Assembly (NCBI GenBank): GCA_902797555.1
Contig: CADBTM010000014.1
Location: 1-7,014, forward strand
Direction: 5' to 3'
From: Oscillospiraceae bacterium
Lineage (GTDB): Bacteria; Bacillota; Clostridia; Oscillospirales; Butyricicoccaceae
DNA length: 7,014 nt
Position numbers and translations under genes: made by a program. The number at the start of each line of letters is the position of its first letter. Position 1 is the first letter of the stretch. The notes below the pieces were generated by a model. The model was not told the origin of the DNA. It saw nothing but the letters and a program-made list of their open reading frames with translations, and searched no databases. Below, piece after piece: positions 1 to 5,140 of this stretch.

Positions 1-130
1 CGCGCCCCACGATAACGCTCATGGCGTATTCGATATAGGAGCGCTGCGTCTCCCCCACCAGCTCCGATTCTGTGATCACCTGATTCGGAAAGGCGATCTC
101 CTCCGGTTTGTAATCTCTGTTGTGTGCCAT
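1..130 (-). CDS. gyrA: DNA gyrase subunit A, N-terminal fragment (runs off left edge)
   Basis: Only the first 43 codons lie in the window. GyrA is the DNA-cleaving and rejoining subunit of gyrase, which works with GyrB as an A2B2 complex to introduce negative supercoils ahead of forks and RNA polymerase. The visible sequence ends in SYIEYAMSVIVGR, the highly conserved start of the GyrA/ParC breakage-reunion domain; the catalytic Tyr lies beyond the edge. The ATG at 130-128 has an AAGGAG Shine-Dalgarno at 143-138 with 7-base spacing, so the start is secure. The leader before the SYIEYAMS motif is about 30 residues, a little longer than in E. coli. GyrA rather than ParC is chosen because gyrB lies 42 bases upstream on the same strand, the standard Firmicutes order. 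Cotranscription with gyrB is likely, as no convincing promoter or terminator is seen in the gap. Confidence 0.95.
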   Translation of the reverse strand, partial: MAHNRDYKPEEIAFPNQVITESELVGETQRSYIEYAMSVIVGR

Positions 131-142
131 ATTTTTTCTCCT

Positions 143-175
143 TAATTTCTTTTACCCTGTGGAAAAAAGAAATTA
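143..175 (-). repeat. Inverted repeat in gyrB-gyrA gap with DnaA box in the loop
   Basis: The arms at 143-153 and 165-175 are perfect 11-base complements separated by 11 bases. In the mRNA this would form an A-U rich stem. The arm nearer gyrB includes its TAA stop codon, and the other touches the first base of the gyrA Shine-Dalgarno. The loop region carries TGTGG, and TGTGGAAAA at 158-166 matches the DnaA-box form seen between dnaA and dnaN. It is not a normal intrinsic terminator: the stem has only two G-C pairs and no U-run follows it. A role in setting gyrA translation or mRNA processing is inference. Confidence 0.6.
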
Positions 176-2125
176 TATATCAATATTCACCGCGTACTGG
201 GCGTTTTTCTCGATCCATTCCTTGCGGGGCTCCACTTCCTCGCCCATCAGGACGGTAAAGATCTGGTCGGCGGCCACCGCGTCGTCGATGGTGATGCGGC
301 GGAGAGAGCGCTTTTCGGGATCCATGGTGGTCTCCCACAGCTCGTGGGGATCCATCTCGCCCAAGCCCTTGAACCGGCTGATATCCACCTTGACGGCGGG
401 ATTGTCCCCCCGCATCTCGGCGGAAATTTTGTCCCGCTGCTCGTCGGAATAGGCCACCCTCTGGGTCTTGCCCCGGGTCAGCTTATACAGCGGCGGCACG
501 GCGGAATAGACATAGCCGTTTTCGATGAGCGGCCGCATATAGCGGAAGAAGAAGGTGAGCAGCAGGGTGCGGATATGAGCGCCGTCCACATCGGCATCGG
601 CCATGATGATGATCTTGTGATAGCGCAGTTTTTCGATGTTGAACTCGTCCCCGATGCCGGCGCCCAGCGCCACGATGAGGGGAGAGAGCTTGTCGTTGCC
701 ATAGATCTTGTCCGCGCGGGCCTTTTCCACGTTGAGCATCTTGCCCCACATGGCAAGAATGGCCTGGAAGCGGCTGTCCCGTCCCTGGACGGCCGAGCCG
801 GCGGCGCTGTCGCCCTCGACGATATAGATCTCACACAAAGACGGATCCCGCTCGTTGCAGTCCTGCAGCTTGTCGGGCATCTGGCCGGATTCCAGCCCGG
901 TTTTGCGGCGGACCGATTCCCTCGCCTTTTTGGCCGCTTCCCTTGCCCGTGAGGCCATGAGCGCCTTTTCCAGGATCATCCTGCCTACCGCGGGATTTTC
1001 CTCCAGGAAGGCGTCCAGCTTGTCGGAGATGATGTTGTTCACCAGCGTGCGGATCTCGCTGTTGCCCAGCTTTGCCTTGGTCTGACCCTCAAACTGGGCG
1101 TCGGTCAGCTTGACCGAGATCACGCAGGTCAGACCCTCCCGCACGTCCTCGCCCGAGACCTTGTCCTCATCCTTGAGCATTTTGGTCTTGTGGCCGTAGT
1201 TGTTGAGCACGGTGGTCAGCGCCCGGCGAAAGCCCTCCTCGTGCATGCCGCCCTCGGGGGTATGGACGTTGTTGGCAAAGGAGAGGGTGAGCTCGTTATA
1301 GCCGTCGTTATACTGCATGGCGATCTCCGCCATGCTGTCGTCCTTTTGTCCGGAGACGTAGATCACGTCGGAGTGGATAGGGGTCTTGTTCCGGTTGAGC
1401 CATGTGACAAACTCCCGGATGCCGCCCTGATAGCACATGCTGTCCCTCCGGTCGCCCTCGGGCAGCTCGGCGGAGGAAAGACGCTCGTCGCTGATGGTGA
1501 TGCGCAGTCCGGCGTTGAGGAAGGCCTCCTCCCGCATGCGGGTGTGCAGGGTGTCGTAGGAATAGACCAGATCCTCGAACATCTCCGGATCGGGCTTGAA
1601 GCACACGGTGGTGCCGGTGTGGTCGGTGGTGCCCACCACACGCATCTCCTCGGTGACGTGACCCCGGGCAAACTTCATCTCATAGATCTTGCCGTCCCGG
1701 TGCACCTGCACCCACAGCCACTCGCTGAGGGCGTTGACCACGCTGGCGCCCACGCCGTGGAGGCCGCCCGATACCTTATAGCCTCCGCCGCCGAACTTTC
1801 CGCCGGCGTGCAGCACGGTATAGACCACCTCCAGCGCCGGCTTGCCGGTCTGGGCCTGAATGTCCACCGGGATGCCGCGGCCGTTGTCGGTGACGGTGAT
1901 GGTGTCCCCCTCGTTGATGGTGACGGTGATTTCGGTACAGTACCCGGCCAGCGCCTCGTCGATGGCATTGTCCACGATCTCATATACCAGATGATGCAAT
2001 CCGGAGGTGGAGGTAGAGCCGATATACATGCCCGGCCGCTTTCTCACTGCCTCCAGACCCTCCAGCACCTGAATTTCCGAAGCATCGTACTGGGTATCCA
2101 CTTTGGTGATAACGTCTTCTTGCAT
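173..2125 (-). CDS. gyrB: DNA gyrase subunit B
   Basis: This is the ATPase subunit of DNA gyrase, 650 residues, close to the usual 630-650 of Firmicutes GyrB. Domains in order: a GHKL ATPase with the catalytic Glu in EIVDNAIDEA (about residue 49), DNGRGIP at 80-86 and the ATP lid GLHGVGAS at 121-128; a transducer domain with QTKAKLGN at 348-355, whose Lys contacts the ATP gamma-phosphate; a TOPRIM domain with EGDSAAGSA at 437-445 and the metal-binding DADVDGAH at 510-517; and the C-terminal GyrA-binding tail with RFKGLGEM. An in-frame ATG four codons upstream (2137) has no Shine-Dalgarno, whereas the ATG at 2125 follows GGGAGG, so 2125 is chosen. The TOPRIM block has Ala where most GyrBs have the first Gly of EGDSAGGSAK, and Val in place of that Lys. 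It lies 98 bases after remB and is followed by gyrA. ParE is unlikely given the position next to gyrA and recF. Confidence 0.97.
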   Translation of the reverse strand: MQEDVITKVDTQYDASEIQVLEGLEAVRKRPGMYIGSTSTSGLHHLVYEIVDNAIDEALAGYCTEITVTINEGDTITVTDNGRGIPVDIQAQTGKPALEVVYTVLHAGGKFGGGGYKVSGGLHGVGASVVNALSEWLWVQVHRDGKIYEMKFARGHVTEEMRVVGTTDHTGTTVCFKPDPEMFEDLVYSYDTLHTRMREEAFLNAGLRITISDERLSSAELPEGDRRDSMCYQGGIREFVTWLNRNKTPIHSDVIYVSGQKDDSMAEIAMQYNDGYNELTLSFANNVHTPEGGMHEEGFRRALTTVLNNYGHKTKMLKDEDKVSGEDVREGLTCVISVKLTDAQFEGQTKAKLGNSEIRTLVNNIISDKLDAFLEENPAVGRMILEKALMASRAREAAKKARESVRRKTGLESGQMPDKLQDCNERDPSLCEIYIVEGDSAAGSAVQGRDSRFQAILAMWGKMLNVEKARADKIYGNDKLSPLIVALGAGIGDEFNIEKLRYHKIIIMADADVDGAHIRTLLLTFFFRYMRPLIENGYVYSAVPPLYKLTRGKTQRVAYSDEQRDKISAEMRGDNPAVKVDISRFKGLGEMDPHELWETTMDPEKRSLRRITIDDAVAADQIFTVLMGEEVEPRKEWIEKNAQYAVNIDI

Positions 2126-2129
2126 AAAT

Positions 2130-2135
2130 CCTCCC
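2130..2135 (-). promoter_or_regulatory. Shine-Dalgarno of gyrB (decides the start)
   Basis: GGGAGG read on the minus strand, 4 bases before the ATG at 2125. The spacing is short but the match is strong. The alternative ATG at 2137 would place this motif inside codons 1 to 3 and has no purine-rich site upstream, so the shorter protein is preferred. Confidence 0.75.
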
Positions 2136-2136
2136 A

Positions 2137-2158
2137 TTTTCGCCGAAAAGGGCGAAAA
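2137..2158 (-). repeat. Inverted repeat directly upstream of the gyrB ribosome binding site
   Basis: Perfect 8-base arms TTTTCGCC (2137-2144) and GGCGAAAA (2151-2158) are separated by 6 bases. In the gyrB mRNA the hairpin would end one base before the Shine-Dalgarno. No T-run follows it on either strand, so it is not an intrinsic terminator. It may stabilise the transcript or affect ribosome access; this is inference. Confidence 0.6.
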
Positions 2159-2188
2159 GCAACTATGATACTCGCAATTTTATCCTGT

Positions 2189-2223
2189 TTTCCCGGAAAT
2201 TTCTCCGGAACATTTCCGGAAAT
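2189..2223 (-). repeat. Nested hairpin with three TTCCGG-type motifs after remB
   Basis: Directly after the remB stop codon lies a perfect 12-base palindrome ATTTCCGGAAAT (2212-2223). The same motif recurs as TTCCGGAGAA and ATTTCCGGGAAA toward gyrB. The outer copies pair with each other (2212-2222 with 2189-2200) in an 11 bp stem with one bulged base, enclosing an 11-base loop that holds the middle copy. The RNA continues without a U-run, so a plain terminator is unlikely. It could be a processing or stability element of the operon mRNA, or a DNA operator; the sequence does not decide. Confidence 0.55.
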
Positions 2224-2508
2224 CTATTCCATCAGATCCACGTCGGACAGGGCGTCCACGCCCTCCTCCAGACGCTTGAGCAGCGTTTTGCTGCTGATCT
2301 GAGAGATATAAACCACATAATCTTTGCCGTCACGGCACACCACGGCGCTTTTGGGAAGCTCCTCCGTGATGACCAGCACCTTGCCCGCCTTTTCGGCGGC
2401 GGCAAGATAGTTGCGGGTGTGGCGGCTCCATGTGGCAGTATCCATATCAAAAACGGTGATGATATCCTTTTCGGGCACCACCACGTCCCGTCCCAAATGT
2501 AAAAACAT
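2224..2508 (-). CDS. remB: RemB-like DUF370 family regulator (extracellular matrix regulator family)
   Basis: A 94-residue protein starting MFLHLGRDVVVPEKDIITVFD, the typical start of the DUF370/RemA-RemB family (B. subtilis YaaB/RemB begins in the same manner and also sits between recF and gyrB). RemA, the better studied family member, is a DNA-binding protein that activates biofilm matrix genes in B. subtilis; the role in this organism is not known. A Lys-Ser pair near PKSAVVC and a downstream YISQISSKTLLKR segment resemble the family's conserved PKS and LSSxTLKKR regions. The gene begins 9 bases after the recF stop, and its Shine-Dalgarno AAGGAG (2519-2514) overlaps that stop codon TAA, so translation is probably coupled to recF. 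The family call is firm from motif and synteny; the function is by family inference only. Confidence 0.88.
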   Translation of the reverse strand: MFLHLGRDVVVPEKDIITVFDMDTATWSRHTRNYLAAAEKAGKVLVITEELPKSAVVCRDGKDYVVYISQISSKTLLKRLEEGVDALSDVDLME

Positions 2509-2517
2509 GGTCTCTCC

Positions 2518-3591
2518 TTACAGCCGGATCAGCCTTGCGCCCGAAAATTCGGTGCGCTCCTCGCAGCAGGTGATGATGCTCTGTCCGCCCATGGCATGAC
2601 CGGAAACAAAGGCCTGCCGCGGGGCGTCCAGCTCGGAAAGCACGTCGTCCAGCAGCAGCACCGGATATTCTCCGCTGTCCCGAAAATACATCTCTCTCTG
2701 GGCAAACTTGAGCGCCAGCGCCGCCGATCGGGTCTGCCCCTGGGAGGCATAGGCCCGCGCCGCCCGTCCGTTGACCTCCAGATACAGCTCGTCCTTGTGC
2801 AGTCCGGACAGACAGGCGCCGCTTTGCAGCTCGGCCGTGCGGTGGCTTTCCAGATGATCCAGAAGCTGATGCTCGATCTCCTCCGCCGGGGCAAAGGGAT
2901 CGGTGACCGTCTTTACCGTCTGATAGACGGCGCGCAGCTCTTCCTTTCCGCCCGAAATGGCAGAGTGGATCTTGCGGCTTTCCTCATCCAGACCCCGGCA
3001 AAACCGGGCGCGGTAGCCGATCATCGCGGCGCCGATGGAGGCAAGCTGGGCGTCAAAGGCGGCGATCAGCTCGGCGGAGGGGGGCGGATCCTGCTGCTTG
3101 AGCAGGCGGGATTTTTGCTCCAGCAGACGGCCGTACCGTCCGGACAGCTCCCCATAGCGAGGACGCATCTGGGCGATGGCAGTGTCGAGAAAGTCCCTTC
3201 TCCCTGCGGCCGACCCCTTGATGAGCATCAGATCCTCCGGGGAAAAGAGCACGCACCGCAGGCTGTCGCTCAGCTCGGCGGTCTTTTTTTTGATGCCGTT
3301 CACCCACGCCTGGCTCCTGCCCGCGGCAGGCAGCTCCAGCGTCAGCTGCTTTTCCCGTCCTTCGGAAAAAACATCGGCCTTCAGAATGGACTTTTCCCGC
3401 TCCCACCGGACGGCCTCCCCTTTTTTGGAGGCGCGCCACGAACGCACGCCGGTCATTAGCCAGATGCCCTCCAGCAGGTTGGTTTTGCCCCGGCCGTTGT
3501 CGCCGCAGACGATGTTGACCCCCTCGCTGAAGGAAAACTCCGCTGCGTCATAGCTGCGAAAATCCCGCAGCGCAACCGATCGCAAAATCAT
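2518..3591 (-). CDS. recF: DNA replication and repair protein RecF
   Basis: An SMC-like ATPase of 357 residues (family usually 360-370) that binds gapped DNA and, with RecO and RecR, loads RecA at stalled forks. Visible motifs: the N-terminus MILRSVALRDFRSY; Walker A GDNGRGKTN at residues 30-38; the ABC signature region YASQGQ at 281-286; Walker B VLLLDD at 311-316; and the D-loop SELD at 319-322. The usual GPHRDDL motif reads GLHKDEL. The frame stays open 48 codons further upstream, but that part is the S4 gene read in another frame, and the conserved start fixes the ATG at 3591. This ATG overlaps the stop of the upstream gene (ATGA), and no separate Shine-Dalgarno is seen, so translation is probably by coupling. 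It lies between the S4 protein gene and remB in the dnaN-gyrB cluster. Confidence 0.96.
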   Translation of the reverse strand: MILRSVALRDFRSYDAAEFSFSEGVNIVCGDNGRGKTNLLEGIWLMTGVRSWRASKKGEAVRWEREKSILKADVFSEGREKQLTLELPAAGRSQAWVNGIKKKTAELSDSLRCVLFSPEDLMLIKGSAAGRRDFLDTAIAQMRPRYGELSGRYGRLLEQKSRLLKQQDPPPSAELIAAFDAQLASIGAAMIGYRARFCRGLDEESRKIHSAISGGKEELRAVYQTVKTVTDPFAPAEEIEHQLLDHLESHRTAELQSGACLSGLHKDELYLEVNGRAARAYASQGQTRSAALALKFAQREMYFRDSGEYPVLLLDDVLSELDAPRQAFVSGHAMGGQSIITCCEERTEFSGARLIRL

Positions 3592-3806
3592 TGCTTGACG
3601 ATGTGCAGCGTATTTTCGCCCAAAACGACGGTGTCGCCGGGACGGATCTTTTTGCCCCGCATGGAGCACGATTCCCCGTTGACGAAGACATAGCCCTCCT
3701 CGATATAGGACTTTGCCTCGCCGCCGGTGATGCACAGTCCGGCATATTTCAGCAGACTGTCCAGCTTGATATGTTCGGATTTGATGGGCACGTCGATTTC
3801 TTTCAT
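3588..3806 (-). CDS. yaaA: S4-domain RNA-binding protein, YaaA/RlbA family
   Basis: A 72-residue protein made almost wholly of an S4 RNA-binding fold: SLLKYAGLCITGGEAKSYIE, then VFVNGE, a basic RGKKIRPGDTV turn and a C-terminal beta strand. Length and order match B. subtilis YaaA (71 residues), which also lies between dnaN and recF. YaaA homologues are linked to ribosome (large-subunit) assembly, but the precise role is poorly defined. The ATG at 3806 follows the dnaN stop by one base and has only a weak purine-rich stretch upstream, which suggests coupling to dnaN; the stop overlaps the recF start by four bases (ATGA). It is too small for a pseudouridine synthase or a ribosomal protein S4, and no catalytic domain is present. 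Confidence 0.92.
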   Translation of the reverse strand: MKEIDVPIKSEHIKLDSLLKYAGLCITGGEAKSYIEEGYVFVNGESCSMRGKKIRPGDTVVLGENTLHIVKQ

Positions 3807-3807
3807 A

Positions 3808-4923
3808 TCATTCGCCCGCCTTCAGCCGCACGGGAAGCACCAGATACACATATCTGTCCCCTTCCACGGGGCGCATGGTAAAGGAAGAAAGGCTGCTGCG
3901 CAGACCGAGCACGATCTCCTCGTCCTGACAGGCGCGGAGGGCGTCCAGCAGATAGCGGTTGTTAAAGCCGATCTCTATCTTTGTGCCGCAGTCGGGAATG
4001 GCGATCTCGTCATAGCTGCGGCCCAGCGCGGTGATGCACGACAGCTTGAGAGAGTTGCCGTCAAACAGGCAGCGGACGGGATTTTTCAGCCGTTCGGAGA
4101 TGATCAGACTGACGCGCTCCACGGCGGAAATCAGCTCCGCCCGGTTGACCCGCAGATTGATGGGCTGTTCCGCGGGGATGGCCGAGCGCCAATTCAGAAA
4201 CTCGCCTTCCAGCAGACGGGTGGTCATGCTCACCGACTCAAAGGAAAACATGACGTGCTTTTTCTGAGGATAAACGGTGCACAGCTTGTCTTCCCCGTCG
4301 GGAAGGATGCGGTACAGATCCTTGAGGGCCTCGCCGGGCACCACAAAGGAGAAGGTTTCCTCAGCCCCTGCGGAAATCTCTTCCTGACGGACCGCCAGAC
4401 GATAGCCGTCCACGCTGACCATGCGGAAGGTGCGGTTGTTCAGCTCCATCAGCGAACCGGTGATGATGGGCTTGTTTTCACTTTCTCCGATGGCAAAACT
4501 GGTTCCGGAGATCATTTCCTTCAGCAGGGAGGCGGGCAGAGAAAAGCTCTCGGTCTCGTCCACCACCGGCATCTCGGGAAACTCGTCGGGATCGGAGGCG
4601 ATGATGTTGAACACGGATGCGCCGCCCTGAATGGTGGCCATCAGACGGTCGTCCACCGAAAGCTCCACCTGATCGGAGGGAAGACGACGGACGATGTCCG
4701 ACAGGATGCGGGCGTTGAGCACCACCCGACCGGGCTGCTGAACGTCGGCGTCAAAGGTCTTCTGGATGGAGGTTTTGTAGTTGAAGCCGCTGATGGTGAC
4801 CTGGTGGGCGGCATGGATCAGCAGACCCTCCATGACGGCGGAGGTGCCTTTGCTGCTCACCGCGTGAGAACAGACCGAGACGGCTTCCTGAAGGATGCTT
4901 TTTTCACAGAAAAAATGCAGCAT
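3808..4923 (-). CDS. dnaN: DNA polymerase III beta subunit (sliding clamp)
   Basis: The beta clamp is a homodimeric ring that tethers the replicative polymerase, ligase and repair factors to DNA. The 371-residue length fits the three repeated clamp domains of about 120 residues each. Recognisable parts are the N-terminal FFCEKSILQEAVSVCSHAVSSK; DRLMATIQGG and IIASDPDEFPEMP around the end of domain I; NRYLLDALRACQDEEIVLG in domain III; and the C-terminal YVYLVLPVRL, where the clamp's protein-binding pocket residues lie. The start ATG follows AAAGGTGA with suitable spacing. The gene lies 217 bases after dnaA across the probable origin, with a candidate promoter of its own at 4961-4989, and its stop is one base before the S4 gene. 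Confidence 0.97.
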   Translation of the reverse strand: MLHFFCEKSILQEAVSVCSHAVSSKGTSAVMEGLLIHAAHQVTISGFNYKTSIQKTFDADVQQPGRVVLNARILSDIVRRLPSDQVELSVDDRLMATIQGGASVFNIIASDPDEFPEMPVVDETESFSLPASLLKEMISGTSFAIGESENKPIITGSLMELNNRTFRMVSVDGYRLAVRQEEISAGAEETFSFVVPGEALKDLYRILPDGEDKLCTVYPQKKHVMFSFESVSMTTRLLEGEFLNWRSAIPAEQPINLRVNRAELISAVERVSLIISERLKNPVRCLFDGNSLKLSCITALGRSYDEIAIPDCGTKIEIGFNNRYLLDALRACQDEEIVLGLRSSLSSFTMRPVEGDRYVYLVLPVRLKAGE

Positions 4924-4941
4924 TTACGTTCACCTTTCTTT

Positions 4942-4983
4942 CCTATAGGTAGAAAATTCTATTATATTCATAGTAGTATACGC
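4942..4983 (-). other. DnaA-trio-like element and AT-rich unwinding region
   Basis: Read leftward from the DnaA box at 4984-4992, a three-base GC spacer (4981-4983) is followed by AT-rich DNA in which the plus strand reads 3'-TAT-GAT-GAT-5' at 4979-4971 (that is, TAGTAGTAT in the 5'-3' sense). DnaA-trios are 3'-(G/A)A(T/A)-5' repeats that guide the DnaA filament onto one strand next to a DnaA box. The 30 bases 4951-4980 are 83% A+T. The order box, GC spacer, trios, AT-rich DNA, dnaN is that of B. subtilis. Only two perfect trios are present, so the element is short. Confidence 0.65.
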
Positions 4984-4989
4984 TGTGGA
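4961..4989 (-). promoter_or_regulatory. Candidate dnaN promoter overlapping a DnaA box
   Basis: On the minus strand a perfect -10 TATAAT (4966-4961) lies 17 bases after TCCACA (4989-4984), a 4-of-6 match to the -35 TTGACA. Transcription would begin near 4954, about 30 bases before dnaN. The -35 is part of the DnaA box at 4984-4992, and the spacer holds the DnaA-trio-like run, so DnaA binding should compete with RNA polymerase. This is a motif-based prediction. Confidence 0.55.
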
Positions 4990-5137
4990 AACGGTGGAAA
5001 AACGGGAAACCCGTTGGGGGCAAAGGAAAAATCCGTCCAGAGACCGATGTGGAAAAAGGTCGGGGTTTTCCCCACTTTTCACAGGGTCACAGTTTTCGAC
5101 AGGTTTTCTTGCGGTTTCCACATCGGATTGTGGAAAC
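4984..5137. promoter_or_regulatory. DnaA-box cluster
   Basis: Strong copies: TGTGGAAAC at 4984-4992 and 5129-5137, its complement GTTTCCACA at 5114-5122, and TGTGGAAAA at 5048-5056. Weaker, with one or two changes: GGTGGAAAA 4993-5001, TTTTCCCCA 5066-5074, CTTTTCACA 5075-5083 and TTTTCGACA 5093-5101. The pair at 5114-5122 and 5129-5137 forms a perfect inverted repeat with a 6-base spacer. None matches the canonical TTATCCACA fully; all strong copies have TTT before CCACA or the variant GTTTCCACA. DnaA is the expected ligand because dnaA is adjacent. Confidence 0.8.
4998..5015 (-). terminator. Weak terminator-like hairpin after dnaA
   Basis: On the minus strand AACGGG (5015-5010), a 3-base loop and CCCGTT (5006-5001) form a 6 bp stem followed by a short T-run ending at 4998. 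It lies downstream of the dnaA stop and before dnaN. The stem is short and the T-run is only five bases, and the run overlaps a weak DnaA box, so it would be at best a partial terminator. Confidence 0.3.
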
Positions 5138-5140
5138 GGG

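Larger units (their letters stand above)
4924..5140. other. oriC: Probable chromosomal replication origin (oriC, dnaA-dnaN gap)
   Basis: The 217 bases between dnaA and dnaN hold no gene but hold a dense set of DnaA-box-like 9-mers (4984-5137) next to an AT-rich segment (4951-4980) with a DnaA-trio-like run. This is the layout of the B. subtilis incC half of oriC, where the unwinding site also lies between dnaA and dnaN, with boxes on the dnaA side and AT-rich DNA on the dnaN side. Genes diverge from this point toward gyrA on one side and ppdK on the other, as expected near a bidirectional origin. Placement by synteny is strong; the exact melting site is inferred. Confidence 0.85.

Noticed and set aside
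2158..2200. A separate gyrB promoter using TAAAAT or TATCAT as the -10
   Set aside because: The -10-like hexamers are present on the minus strand, but no -35-like sequence lies at 16-18 bases and there is no TGn extension.
1190..2302. Open frame of 370 codons on the plus strand opposite gyrB
   Set aside because: A mirror of gyrB codon bias; gyrB is unmistakable on the other strand.
3592..3735. 48-codon N-terminal extension of RecF
   Set aside because: This part is the S4 gene in another frame and is basic, unconserved sequence; RecF proteins start at the MILRSVALRDF segment.
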